Source: Candidatus Binatus soli
GTDB lineage: Bacteria; Desulfobacterota; Binatia; Binatales; Binataceae
DNA length: 64,000 nucleotides
Direction: 5' to 3'
Assembly (NCBI GenBank): GCA_002479255.1
Contig: DLMJ01000047.1
Location: 62,001-126,000, forward strand
The notes beneath the pieces were generated by a model, which ran no database searches, was not told the origin of the DNA, and saw only the letters and a program-made list of their open reading frames with translations. Shown piece by piece: positions 26,893-36,113 of this stretch (positions are counted from its first letter, which is position 1; the number at the start of each line of letters is the position of its first letter). Made by a program: the position numbers and the translations under genes.

Positions 26893-27681
26893 TCACACCC
26901 GGCGCAGCACTCCCGTCCAGCGGTAGCGGCATTTGTCCAGCGGCTTGGCGAATGACAGGTCGCAGTAGGCGGCGACCATTTTGAACATCCCCGACGCCAG
27001 CGCCGCGAGTTCCAGCGTGGATGGGAGCGTGTAGCGCACCGGAATCAAATCGCGCGTAGTCACCGCGCCGGCGGGAAAGTTGATGGTGCATTCGAGTTCG
27101 TAGATCGAATGCAGCGGCGAGTGCCACACAACCGGGCGATTGAACTCGCGGATGTCGAGTGCGACACCGGCGGCGCGCGCGGTGCGTTCGCGCCACATGG
27201 TCCGCCGCGAGACGCGCGGAATCGGATCCTGGCGATCGATGTCTATGCAGTACAAGCCGCCGCGCTTGAGCGCACGGCCGACGGATTTGAGATGCGAGAG
27301 CAGGCGGGAGTTCTCGACGATCACCGGAAATGTTTCGGACATCAAAATTGCGGCGTCGAAGGGGCGCTCGGGGAGAGTGAACTTTTCGATCGGCCGGCGG
27401 TAGAAGCGAAGATTCGCAATTGCCTTCGCTTTGCGCCGCCCCGCCGCGATCATCGCCGGTGAACGATCGATTCCGACGACCTCGAATCCGTTGCCGTTGC
27501 CCGCCAGCAGACGCCCGTGGGGTGAGTCGCCGCAAGCGATGTCAAGGATGCGGTGCACCGGGCGCTTGCGATGGCGTTTCCATACCTGTTGCAGGAAAAG
27601 CACTTCGGCCGGAATTTCGCCGGGACTTTCCAAATGCGCGCGGCGGAAGACATCGGGATATTGATAGATGCTCGGTTCCAT
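26893..27681 (-). CDS. Class I SAM-dependent methyltransferase
   Basis: 262 residues from MEPSIYQYPDVF (27681); the upstream extension to 27978 is low-complexity and covers the promoter region. Motif I is ILDIACGDSPHG and motif post-I is VVGIDRSPAMI, the Rossmann SAM-binding fold. DAAILMSE is the motif II region. The methyl acceptor is unknown. It converges with the histidine phosphatase gene, three bases apart, and is divergent from eno. Confidence 0.85.
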   Translation of the reverse strand: MEPSIYQYPDVFRRAHLESPGEIPAEVLFLQQVWKRHRKRPVHRILDIACGDSPHGRLLAGNGNGFEVVGIDRSPAMIAAGRRKAKAIANLRFYRRPIEKFTLPERPFDAAILMSETFPVIVENSRLLSHLKSVGRALKRGGLYCIDIDRQDPIPRVSRRTMWRERTARAAGVALDIREFNRPVVWHSPLHSIYELECTINFPAGAVTTRDLIPVRYTLPSTLELAALASGMFKMVAAYCDLSFAKPLDKCRYRWTGVLRRV

Positions 27682-27819
27682 CGGCGATGAGCGTACAAGC
27701 GGCGCGCCCGCAGGCCAATGGCGGTGCGCGGATGAATCGAGACTTGAGATTTCGCGGCCAGCGGCGGGATAATGCCCGCGCGTCCGAGTTCCTGAACCAC
27801 CGTTTACGGGAAAGCCACG

Positions 27820-27885
27820 ATGAGCAAGCCGCTCGGCTACACGTGGGAAGAGATCGGCGCGCTGCGCGACAGCGGCGCCGTGTAG
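27820..27885 (+). other. Possible 21-codon ORF or gene remnant
   Basis: The frame MSKPLGYTWEEIGALRDSG ends in AV and a stop; GGGAAAG lies upstream of the ATG. It reads like the start of an ordinary protein cut short, but I cannot identify it. It lies in the 318-base gap between the methyltransferase and eno. Confidence 0.3.
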
Positions 27886-27935
27886 GTGTGTAGCGTTTGT
27901 CGGCATTCGCAGGGTTGTCTCTCCCGGAGCTGCGC

Positions 27936-27965
27936 GTGACAAGCTGACCCGGCCTGCTCTAGAAT
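27936..27965 (+). promoter_or_regulatory. Promoter of the eno-gpmI operon
   Basis: GTGACA (27936-27941) and TAGAAT (27960-27965) are separated by 18 bases, each matching the sigma-70 consensus at five of six positions. They lie 35 bases before the eno start. Confidence 0.5.
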
Positions 27966-27999
27966 GCGGGACTTCCACTAATACGGTGAGGCTGAGTCA

Positions 28000-29307
28000 A
28001 TGGCGGCATCCACAGAAATCGCAGAGATCAAGGCGCGCGAGATTCTCGACTCGCGCGGAAACCCCACAATCGAAGTTGACGTGCGGCTTCGCGGCGGCGC
28101 GCTCGGCCGCGCCGCGGTACCGTCGGGCGCATCGACCGGGGTTCACGAAGCGCTCGAGCTTCGCGACGGCGACGCGAAACGCTACGGCGGCAAGGGCGTG
28201 CTGAAAGCGGTCGCCAACGTCAACCGGACGATCGCGGACAAGCTCAAGGGCGCAGACGCGGCGAATCAGAGCGCTCTTGACCGGGCGCTGATCGAACTGG
28301 ACGGCACCGCGAACAAATCGAAGCTGGGCGCTAACGCGATGCTCGGCGTATCGCTCGCGGCCGCGTACGCATCTGCCGCAGCCAACGGAGTGCCGCTGTA
28401 TCGGTATCTCAATCCTGACGCGCGCGTGATGCCGGTGCCGCAGATGAACGTGGTCAACGGCGGGCGTCATGCGGACTCGAGCGTCGATATGCAGGAGTTC
28501 ATGATCGTGCCGGCGGGGGCGGGAAATTTCGCCGAGGCAATCCGGATGGGCGCGGAAGTGTTTCATGCACTGGCCGCCGTGCTCAAGAAACGCGGTCATT
28601 CGACCAACGTCGGCGATGAGGGCGGATTCGCGCCGAATCTCAAAAGCAACGAGGAGCCGATCGAGGTGATCCTCGAAGCGATCGCGAAGGCCGGCTACCG
28701 CCCCGGTATCGACGTGTCGCTCGCGCTCGATCCGGCGTCGAGCGAATTTTACGAAGATGGCAAGTACGTGTTCGCGCGCTCGGACAAAGGCGCGCGCAGC
28801 GCGGAGCAGATGGTCGAGTTTTACGCGGGATGGCTGAAGAAATATCCGATCGTCTCGCTCGAGGACGGGCTGGCCGAAGACGATTGGGCGGGATGGAAAA
28901 TCCTGACGCGCGAGCTCGGTGCGAAGACGCAACTGGTCGGCGATGACATCTTCGTCACCAATCCGAAATTTCTCAAACGCGGAATCGACGAGCACGTCGC
29001 GAATTCGATTCTGATCAAGCTCAACCAGATAGGCACGCTGACCGAGACGCTCGCCACGATCGAGATGGCGCGCACGGCGGGATACACCAGTGTGATTTCG
29101 CATCGCTCGGGCGAGACCGAAGACACGACGATCGCGGATCTGGTGGTCGCCACCGGCGCGGGACAAATCAAAACCGGATCGATGAGCCGGGGCGAGCGCA
29201 CCGCGAAATACAACCGGCTTTTGAGAATTGCGGAGGAGCTTGGCGCAAAGGCGCAGTATCCCGGCGCCGCGGCATTCAAGCGCGGTACGGCGGGCGGGAA
29301 ATCGTGA
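28000..29307 (+). CDS. eno: Enolase
   Basis: A 435-residue full-length enolase (2-phosphoglycerate to phosphoenolpyruvate). It contains AREILDSRGNPTIEVDV, AVPSGASTG, NVGDEGGFAPN, LEDGLAEDDW, LVGDDIFVTN and the signature LIKLNQIGTLTET, followed by SHRSGETED. GTGAGG lies before the ATG. The stop TGA overlaps the gpmI start, coupling two consecutive glycolytic steps. Confidence 0.99.
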   Translation: MAASTEIAEIKAREILDSRGNPTIEVDVRLRGGALGRAAVPSGASTGVHEALELRDGDAKRYGGKGVLKAVANVNRTIADKLKGADAANQSALDRALIELDGTANKSKLGANAMLGVSLAAAYASAAANGVPLYRYLNPDARVMPVPQMNVVNGGRHADSSVDMQEFMIVPAGAGNFAEAIRMGAEVFHALAAVLKKRGHSTNVGDEGGFAPNLKSNEEPIEVILEAIAKAGYRPGIDVSLALDPASSEFYEDGKYVFARSDKGARSAEQMVEFYAGWLKKYPIVSLEDGLAEDDWAGWKILTRELGAKTQLVGDDIFVTNPKFLKRGIDEHVANSILIKLNQIGTLTETLATIEMARTAGYTSVISHRSGETEDTTIADLVVATGAGQIKTGSMSRGERTAKYNRLLRIAEELGAKAQYPGAAAFKRGTAGGKS

Positions 29308-30845
29308 TGGCCACGCGGCCGCCGGTTGCAGCGCTGGTGATTTTCGACGGATGGGGAATCAGCAAGAGCAGCGCGTCAAATGCGATCGCCGCGGCGAAGA
29401 CTCCCGTGATGAACCGACTCTACGCGACGCAGGCGCACACCGAACTCGACGCGTCGGGCGAGGCGGTAGGCCTGCCGCCCGGCGTGATGGGCAATTCCGA
29501 AGTCGGGCATCTCACCATCGGCGCGGGCCGCGTGATCTACCAGGATTTGATGCGAATCACGAAAGCGATCGAGAGCGGGGCTTTCGCGCGCAACCCGACG
29601 ATTGTCGATGCGATAAAAAAGACCGTCGCGAACGGCACGACGCTGCACATCTGGGGACTGCTTTCCGACGGGAGCGTGCACAGTCATATCGATCATTTGA
29701 TGGCGTTGCTCGACCTCGCTGCTGCCAATGGCGCGGGCAGGATTGCGGTTCACGCTGTGCTCGACGGGCGCGACAAACCGCCGCGCTCGGCGCTCAAGTT
29801 TATCGACCAGCTCGAAGCGAAGCTGAAACAGCTTGGGCGCGGGCGAATCGCGACGGTCACGGGACGCTACTACGCGATGGATCGCGACAAGCGATGGGAG
29901 CGAATCGAGCAAGCGTGGCGCGCGATCGTTGAAGGGGATGGATTGGCCGCGCCGAGTGCGCGCGAGGCGGTGGAGAATTCGTACGCCGCAGGCAAGAGCG
30001 ATGAGTTCGTCGAGCCGCACGTGATCGGAGAGCGATCGCCGATGGCGGACGGCGACCAGGTCATCTGCTTCAACTTCCGCGCCGACCGGGCGCGCGAACT
30101 GACGGCCGCGGTCGCGCTGGGCGGATTTTCCGGGTTCCGGCGATCGCGCACTCCAAAAGTCGGCTACGTGTGTTTGACCGAATATGACCGTTCGTTCGCA
30201 CTGCCGTTGGCGTTTGCACCCGAAGACGTGCGCAACACGCTCGCCGAAGTGCTGGCGCATGCGGGGCTCAGGAATTTGCGCGTCGCGGAGACGGAGAAAT
30301 ATGCGCACGTCACGTATTTCCTCAACGGCGGCGTCGAGAAGGCGTTCCCGCTCGAAGAGCGCGCGCTGATTCCGTCATCGAAGGTCGCGACCTACGACCT
30401 GGAGCCGGCGATGAGGGCGGCGGCAATCGCAACCCGGGCCGCCGAGGAAATCGAAGGCGGCAAATTCGACGTGATCGTGATGAACTTCGCCAATCCCGAC
30501 ATGGTCGGGCATACCGGCAAGTTCGAGGCGACGGTGTTGGCGGTCGAGGCGGCGGACGCGGCGTTGGGCGTCGTGATCGAGGCGCTGGCAAAGCGCGGTG
30601 GCGCCGCGCTGGTGACGGCGGATCACGGCAACGCGGAGTTCATGGCCGATCCCGCGACCGGACAGGCGCATACCGCGCATACGACGAATCCGGTGCCGCT
30701 GATTCTTTACGATCCGAAATTCAAAGGGCGGCTCAAGGACGGCGGGACGCTGGCGGATGTGGCGCCGACGCTGCTCGGGATGCTCGAAGTGAAAGCGCCG
30801 GCCGAGATGACGGGGCGCGATTTGCGGATCGATACGGCGCGCTGA
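29304..30845 (+). CDS. gpmI: Cofactor-independent phosphoglycerate mutase
   Basis: A 513-residue metal-dependent mutase of the alkaline-phosphatase superfamily, interconverting 3- and 2-phosphoglycerate. The catalytic Ser is in GVMGNSEVGHLTIGAG. HIWGLLSDGSVHSH, CFNFRADRAREL and TADHGNAE are the other signatures. The start is GTG at 29304 or ATG at 29307, overlapping the eno stop. Confidence 0.98.
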   Translation: MMATRPPVAALVIFDGWGISKSSASNAIAAAKTPVMNRLYATQAHTELDASGEAVGLPPGVMGNSEVGHLTIGAGRVIYQDLMRITKAIESGAFARNPTIVDAIKKTVANGTTLHIWGLLSDGSVHSHIDHLMALLDLAAANGAGRIAVHAVLDGRDKPPRSALKFIDQLEAKLKQLGRGRIATVTGRYYAMDRDKRWERIEQAWRAIVEGDGLAAPSAREAVENSYAAGKSDEFVEPHVIGERSPMADGDQVICFNFRADRARELTAAVALGGFSGFRRSRTPKVGYVCLTEYDRSFALPLAFAPEDVRNTLAEVLAHAGLRNLRVAETEKYAHVTYFLNGGVEKAFPLEERALIPSSKVATYDLEPAMRAAAIATRAAEEIEGGKFDVIVMNFANPDMVGHTGKFEATVLAVEAADAALGVVIEALAKRGGAALVTADHGNAEFMADPATGQAHTAHTTNPVPLILYDPKFKGRLKDGGTLADVAPTLLGMLEVKAPAEMTGRDLRIDTAR

Positions 30846-30920
30846 TCGGGTCGCGCCGAGCAGCGCGAATTACGGCTGATTTCTCAAAAACGTGCTTATT
30901 TCCGAGGATCCAGACACGAA

Positions 30921-30936
30921 TGTTTCACGTGGAACA
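30921..30936. promoter_or_regulatory. parS centromere-like site for ParB
   Basis: TGTTTCACGTGGAACA; its complement TGTTCCACGTGAAACA fits the bacterial parS consensus TGTTNCACGTGAAACA exactly. It lies in the 131-base gap between gpmI and the NorD-like gene. No other copy was found in the window. Confidence 0.85.
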
Positions 30937-30976
30937 TTTTTAGTTCAGGAGAACAAAACGCGAACAGCGAACGCGC

Positions 30977-33061
30977 TTACCAGCGGATGACCTGTTCGTA
31001 GATCTTCGGCAACTGGCGCGGCAGCGATGCGATGTCCTCGATCACCAGGTAGCGCGACGATTGGCACATCTGGCGCAAGTAGTCGTGGCCGGTTTTGTCG
31101 ACGGTGATGCAGAACGGCAGCACGCCGGCCAACTCGAGTTCCTTCAACGCGACCATCGTGTCCTGAATGCCGTAGGCGTTCGAGCGGCGATCGTGGCCGT
31201 AGTCGAAATCCTGCGGGAAGCCGTCGCTGAGCAGGATCATGTGCCTGGCGCGCGAGGACACGTCCTTGAATTTCTCGCGCACGTGGCGAATCGCGGCGCC
31301 CATCCGGGTTGAGCGCTTGGGTTCGACGGCGCCGACGCGGGCCTTCACCTCGTCGGTGAGTTCCTGATCGAATTCCTTGATCACGTAGAACTCGACGTTG
31401 TCGCGGCCGTGTCCGGAGAAGCCCATGATCGCGTACTGGTCGCCGATTTCCTCGAGCGCTTGCGCCATGATGACGAGCGCTTCCTTGTTCACGTCGATGA
31501 TACGACGGGGACGATTGGCGGTTTGCGGGCGGCGCTCCCACGCCTTCATCCAGTCGTCGGTGTCGTCATCGTTGGTATGCTTGCGCGGCTCGCGATGGAC
31601 GGGCTCGTCGGTCGAAGCCGACATGTCGAGCAGGAACAGGGTGGCGACGTCGCGCGCCTCTTTCTTGCGCGCCTTGTAAAAGCGGCCATCGGGCGTCTCG
31701 CCCATCAGGCGCGCGACGCGAGCCTCGATGGTGCGATCGAGGTCGATTTCCTCGCCGTCCTCGAGTCCACGGACCATCCGGTACGAGGCGGGGCGGATGC
31801 GCTGGAAGTTGCGCCGCACGCCGGGCAGCATCTCGGCGTAGCGAATGAGCGTGTTCTCGAAGAAATCGCCCTCGTCGCCGGTCATCGGAATTTCGCGCAG
31901 CCGGCACCAGTTGCGGCGGTAATCGTTCAGCACGTAATCCCATTCGTCGTAGGCGTAGTAGGAATCCTGGCGGCCGCGGCCGATCATCAAGCGTCCCTGC
32001 CCGGTGACGGAACCGATCTCGCCGAGCTGCTCGCGCATCTGGTCGATCTCGCTGAGCTGCTTGCCCGTCAGTTGTGTCAGGTACATGCCGTCGCCGTCGG
32101 CGCTGCCGTCGCCTTGCGACGGTTTGATCTCGGCGCCCTGCTCGATGAGCTTGCGCAATTCCTCGGGCGAGAGCGCCCTGCCCTTGCCGCCCCTGGATTG
32201 CTTGCCCGAGACGTCCATCCGAACGTTCTGATCGGGCTCGCCGCCGCCGTCGCCATCCTCGCCGTCTTCGCCTTCGCCGGCGGTCTGCGTTTCCGAGCCC
32301 TTGATTCCCTTGATCAGGTCGTTACGCATCATCTCGGCTTCTTCTTCGCTGAGCGGATCGCCCTCGCCGCGTTCGTGCGCCTCCCGAATCAGCTCCTGGA
32401 GCCAATTATAGAGGGAGCTGACCTGGCGGACGCTGGTCATGACGTCGGCGCCGCGCTCGCGAACGGGAGCGAAGTGTCTCGAAGCCATCCACACCAGCGG
32501 GGAATCCATCCCTTCGCCCGTCGCCTCGAGATCGAGCGCCGCGCGCACCAGCATCGTACTCAAGGACTCGGGATGAAGCCTTTGCAGCAGCGAGCGATTG
32601 AGGCCCGCGATGCGCGGTGCGAGTCCGCGATAACGGCGCGCCAGTTCGGCGTCGATTCGCGCCGACTCCGCCAGCCGCATCAGAGCGCCGGCCAGGCCCG
32701 GGTCGTCGAACGACGCGACGAAGCTGTCGATGGCCTCGACGCCGGTCTCGCCGCGCTCTTCGAAGCCCGCGATGTCCGCGAGTTTCAGCTTGAACGTGCC
32801 GAAGTCATGACGCGCCGCCAGATGGGCGGTGGTGACGAAATAATAGATGTAAGCGTCGCCGCGAGCGCCGAAGGGTTCCAGCCGCTCGGGCAGATAGATC
32901 ATTTCGCCCGGCAGGAGCGGATAGTGAAACGGCAGCATCGGGCCGCTGTTCGCAAGCGAGTCGATGCGGAACTCAAGCGGAAACAGCATCCGCATGAACT
33001 TCGTCAGCACGCCCTTGATTTCGAACAGGTCCTGCGCTTTCTCGGCAATTTCAGTCATCAT
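30977..33061 (-). CDS. NorD-like protein with von Willebrand A domain
   Basis: A 694-residue cytosolic protein. The C-terminal VWA domain has the MIDAS motif DMSAS (LFLLDMSASTD), a later Thr within KRSTRMG, and LLSDGFPQD. The central segment (residues 235-330) is acidic and low-complexity. The architecture matches NorD/CbbO-type activators, which work with MoxR AAA+ ATPases to insert or activate metal centres. No norB/norC, norQ or MoxR gene is in the window, so the client is unknown. The start is the first of two tandem Met codons. Confidence 0.82.
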   Translation of the reverse strand: MMTEIAEKAQDLFEIKGVLTKFMRMLFPLEFRIDSLANSGPMLPFHYPLLPGEMIYLPERLEPFGARGDAYIYYFVTTAHLAARHDFGTFKLKLADIAGFEERGETGVEAIDSFVASFDDPGLAGALMRLAESARIDAELARRYRGLAPRIAGLNRSLLQRLHPESLSTMLVRAALDLEATGEGMDSPLVWMASRHFAPVRERGADVMTSVRQVSSLYNWLQELIREAHERGEGDPLSEEEAEMMRNDLIKGIKGSETQTAGEGEDGEDGDGGGEPDQNVRMDVSGKQSRGGKGRALSPEELRKLIEQGAEIKPSQGDGSADGDGMYLTQLTGKQLSEIDQMREQLGEIGSVTGQGRLMIGRGRQDSYYAYDEWDYVLNDYRRNWCRLREIPMTGDEGDFFENTLIRYAEMLPGVRRNFQRIRPASYRMVRGLEDGEEIDLDRTIEARVARLMGETPDGRFYKARKKEARDVATLFLLDMSASTDEPVHREPRKHTNDDDTDDWMKAWERRPQTANRPRRIIDVNKEALVIMAQALEEIGDQYAIMGFSGHGRDNVEFYVIKEFDQELTDEVKARVGAVEPKRSTRMGAAIRHVREKFKDVSSRARHMILLSDGFPQDFDYGHDRRSNAYGIQDTMVALKELELAGVLPFCITVDKTGHDYLRQMCQSSRYLVIEDIASLPRQLPKIYEQVIRW

Positions 33062-33136
33062 CGCAATGATAATCTAATCATTGTTACAAACAGCGATATA
33101 TGGATGCAATTTGGCTCCGGCTGCGGCAGCCACGGG

Positions 33137-33177
33137 GCAAAGATTCGGCGCGCGATGTGTCGGTTACGGCGGGATTG
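33137..33177. repeat. Dispersed accessory-zone repeat, copy A
   Basis: About 41 bases beginning GCAAAGATTCGGCGCGCGAT, matching 35386-35426 with about five mismatches. It lies upstream of the YCF48-like gene. Confidence 0.65.
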
Positions 33178-33281
33178 CGCGTGGCAAGGCGGCGTCGATG
33201 ACGCTCAAATTGTGGGCGGAAATTGGGCTGGGGACACTGGTTTCGTGCTTGTCCCAGAGTACTACTGGTAGGGGAGCATCT

Positions 33282-34586
33282 ATGCGAATGCGAATTTGGC
33301 GGGCGCTGTGTGTAGCAGGGTTGCTGCTTGGGCTTACGGCGATGGCGCGGGCTCAACCGCCCGGGCCTGGACGCGGGCTGCCGCCAAACCCAGTCGGCGC
33401 AGCACCTGCGCTTAAGCAGCTCCTCGAGGCACCGAGACCGTCTCGGGGAGGATCGGTCGGATCCATGCAGCTGCTCGCGCCGAATGTGGGCTGGGCAACG
33501 AGTATGCAGGGGCTGCTGTGGACCTCCAACGGTGGGGCCGAATGGGAGGACATCACTCCGCCCGCTCCAAAGGATGCGCTGATCTGTGGGATTTTCTTTC
33601 TCGACACCAACCGGGGCTGGGTACTGTTCGAGCACGGAGAGCCGGACATCCCTGGCGGGTTACAGTTCGACCTAGCCTCCACGGACAACGCCGGGGCCAC
33701 CTGGTCGATGAGACACGTGACAGTCCCGGAGAGGAAATACCCGGGTATTTTGAATGGCGGGATCCTTGCATTTGCGGACTCGGTTCATGGCTGGCTGGGC
33801 TTGGGGGAAGGATTGAGCGCGGCTTCTCGCGGCACGGGCGTGCTGCTGGCGACCGGGGACGGAGGTGAAACCTGGAAACTGGCAACCGCTACCGGATGGG
33901 ACAAGTTCGATTCGGTTGGCCCGATGCTTATGCTGACGCCGGAACAGGGATGGATGGTGGGCGACGATGTCTATAACGAACTCCTTGTCACCCGCGACGG
34001 CGGCAGAACCTGGCAGAGTATCGAGCTCGAATCGCCGGTGAAAACCGACCTAATGCGGGAATATGATCGAAACGCGGAGCAGTTCGAACGATCGTTCTAC
34101 CAAAAACTGCCCCCTGCTGCGGCAAAGCTTGCAGGGAAGGAGCCGCAACACCGCTCGTATGCCGCCTACGGTCTCCCCACATTCAAGGATCCCAAGCACG
34201 GCTATGTATGCGTTACCTATCCTGGAGTAGTGGTGTTGTTCGCCACCGAGGACGGCGGAGTCACTTGGAAGCCGGACAGGGTATTGGCCGGATTGCACGA
34301 AGCTCAGACGGGAGCGGTGGTGGTGTCCGCCATAGTGGACTCGACGTGGATCACCGGCAGAGTTCCGAAAGGCGGCATGCCCCAGCTCACCAAACTTGGC
34401 CCGGGCGCTAGCGCTACCGACACCACGATGCCAGCTCCTGAGGAATCGGGGGTTTTTCAAATGAGTTTCGCCACGGCGAGCCAGGGATGGGTCGTGACTA
34501 ACGAGTCCAAATTACTGTCGACCAACGACGGCGGTGCGACCTGGACCGACATCACCCCAGGCTGGCCCACAGGCGCTACCCCTTAG
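33282..34586 (+). CDS. Secreted YCF48/sialidase-like beta-propeller protein
   Basis: 434 residues from the ATG at 33282, preceded by GGGGAGC; the frame is open further upstream to 33081. The signal peptide is MRMRIWRALCVAGLLLG...MARAQ. Repeated blades end in D/N-GG-xTW motifs: TSNGGAEW, TGDGGETW, TRDGGRTW, TEDGGVTW and TNDGGATW. This is the YCF48-like/BNR-type propeller fold. The role is unknown. It is flanked by copies of a short dispersed repeat and looks accessory. Confidence 0.75.
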   Translation: MRMRIWRALCVAGLLLGLTAMARAQPPGPGRGLPPNPVGAAPALKQLLEAPRPSRGGSVGSMQLLAPNVGWATSMQGLLWTSNGGAEWEDITPPAPKDALICGIFFLDTNRGWVLFEHGEPDIPGGLQFDLASTDNAGATWSMRHVTVPERKYPGILNGGILAFADSVHGWLGLGEGLSAASRGTGVLLATGDGGETWKLATATGWDKFDSVGPMLMLTPEQGWMVGDDVYNELLVTRDGGRTWQSIELESPVKTDLMREYDRNAEQFERSFYQKLPPAAAKLAGKEPQHRSYAAYGLPTFKDPKHGYVCVTYPGVVVLFATEDGGVTWKPDRVLAGLHEAQTGAVVVSAIVDSTWITGRVPKGGMPQLTKLGPGASATDTTMPAPEESGVFQMSFATASQGWVVTNESKLLSTNDGGATWTDITPGWPTGATP

Positions 34587-34647
34587 CCCGCATTCGGGAG
34601 GGCGTACAAGAAAAGTTCTAATGCGGAGCGCGGCACGATGCCGCGGC

Positions 34648-34681
34648 TTCGGCTATGTGGTGCTCGGAAAGGATTCGGCGC
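34648..34681. repeat. Dispersed accessory-zone repeat, copy B
   Basis: TTCGGCTATGTGGTGCTCGG followed by AAAGGATTCGGCGC, matching 35367-35400 with three mismatches. It lies between the convergent YCF48-like and nitroreductase-like genes. Confidence 0.65.
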
Positions 34682-34716
34682 TCGCCGCTGCGAGAGCGGA
34701 GACTCCCGTCAAGCCG

Positions 34717-35136
34717 CTAGCGCGGCGTGAGAAACACCACGGGGATGTCGCGTTTCGTTCCGGCCTGGTACTTATCATACTCGGGCCACTGAGCTGTCAT
34801 GATCGGCCACAGGCGCTTCTTTTCTTCGGCCGTCGCAGTCCGCGCCCGGACCGGAATCACTTTGTCCCACACCTGGATTTTCACATCGGGGTGGGCGAGC
34901 AGGTTTTTGTACCACCCAGGATGGTCGGGCGCGCCACCTTTCGAAGCGACAATCAGATAGTTGTTGCCGTCGCGCCCATAGATCAGCGGGAACTTTTTCG
35001 TCTCGCCAGATTTCCGCCCGATCGTGTGCAGCACCAGAACACTGGTGTTGTTCCAATCGTGGCCAGTCTTACCGCCGGTCGCCTCGTACTGGCGGACGTG
35101 CTCGTCTCCGAACAGGCTGTAGTCAGGCATACGCAT
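34717..35136 (-). CDS. Deazaflavin (F420)-dependent nitroreductase-family protein
   Basis: About 139 residues from MRMPDYSLFG; Met codons at 35130 and 35166 are alternatives. The family pattern is clear: VLVLHTIGRKSGETKKFPLI, NNYLIVASKGGAPDHPGW, YKNLLAHPDVKIQV, ending RDIPVVFLTPR. Members (Ddn-like) use F420H2 to reduce quinones or nitro compounds. The LLM enzyme and CofC in this window support F420 use. The substrate is unknown. Confidence 0.88.
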   Translation of the reverse strand: MRMPDYSLFGDEHVRQYEATGGKTGHDWNNTSVLVLHTIGRKSGETKKFPLIYGRDGNNYLIVASKGGAPDHPGWYKNLLAHPDVKIQVWDKVIPVRARTATAEEKKRLWPIMTAQWPEYDKYQAGTKRDIPVVFLTPR

Positions 35137-35166
35137 AGACTGCCACGTTGGCAGCCCTCTGGCCAC

Positions 35167-35606
35167 CGCTGTCGTTACCGAGAATCAACTCCAAACGTAT
35201 TGATTTGAATAGCTGGAATCGGAGCGGCAGGTGCCGGTGCACGACGCTAATCCTCTGGACTAACTGCCGGAATCCCCCAACCTGATCACCTCTGTTAGGC
35301 GGGACAGATCGCGGACACAATCCTGAAATAACGCCCGCAGGTTCGCGGCAAAATTGGGGGCACCGGTTCGGCTATCTGGTGCTCGGCAAAGATTCGGCGC
35401 ACGATGCGTCGGTCACGGCGAGATTGGGGGGCAGATGGCGGGCGCGAAGGCCGCGCCCCTTCTTCGGGCGGCATATGGTCGGCACCGCAAGGGTACATCC
35501 GGTTCGTGAACTCTTTTCGTGTCGCCCGTCATGCCCGGTGTCGCTCTGGGGTACCGACACGCGCACGTGGTAAACGCTTCGGCTTACGCGTTCGATCCGA
35601 TGTGGA
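35167..35606. other. Intergenic region holding repeat copy C
   Basis: A 440-base gap with no supported gene; overlapping short frames are Arg-rich or interrupted. It contains the third dispersed repeat (35367-35426) and otherwise nothing I recognise. Confidence 0.5.
35367..35426. repeat. Dispersed accessory-zone repeat, copy C
   Basis: The most complete copy. Its left half matches 34648-34681 and its right half matches 33137-33177, so the three define one element of at least 60 bases. Confidence 0.65.
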
Positions 35607-36113
35607 TCAGCGTTTCTCTTGACGAGCACTCGTTGTCCGGAGACCCCCGTTTTGATTGCGAGGCCGTGAAATACGGAATACCGGCAATATCAGTGGAGGC
35701 AACCCCATTCGCACTGAGACGTTCTGAATTAACTCCCGCCAATATGGCCAAGCGTTATATACTCCGTTAACATTGGAGAACCGCGATAAGTCTCGCATGG
35801 AGAACTGGTCAATCTTGGGCAGGCGATAGTGCAGTTCGAACGTCGCCCGTACTGAGAGCATGGTCAGAGGTCGGCGAGAACCTCCTCCGCTTCGAGGCCC
35901 TGCGGCCGAAACTGCACGCACCCTTACCTCGGCCGCAACATCAAATCCTTCTGCGGTCTTATCAATGACCCGGGCTGAATGCCCCACATCTACCGACGTT
36001 ATCGGCACCTTTCCTTTGGGCGGGCTGCCAGAGGCCACTAATTCCCGGAGACGCACGCCTGATAGTTCGACGGAGTCAATGATTTCTCTCAGCCGCTGCG
36101 GAGAATTGCTCAT
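35607..36113 (-). CDS. SecB-like chaperone of a toxin-antitoxin-chaperone module
   Basis: 168 residues. The C-terminal half matches SecB-like proteins: ATFELHYRLP, then FSNVNGVYNAWPYWRELIQN, then RMGLPPLILPVFRI. In TAC modules such a chaperone folds and protects the antitoxin rather than exporting proteins. The start codon overlaps the antitoxin stop (ATGA). A canonical secB is acidic and usually lies with housekeeping genes; this copy lies at the end of a TA-like operon in an accessory zone. Confidence 0.8.
   Translation of the reverse strand: MSNSPQRLREIIDSVELSGVRLRELVASGSPPKGKVPITSVDVGHSARVIDKTAEGFDVAAEVRVRAVSAAGPRSGGGSRRPLTMLSVRATFELHYRLPKIDQFSMRDLSRFSNVNGVYNAWPYWRELIQNVSVRMGLPPLILPVFRISRPRNQNGGLRTTSARQEKR

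Noticed and set aside
31409..33271. 620-codon plus-strand ORF
   Set aside because: Antisense to the NorD-like gene, which has a clear VWA domain.
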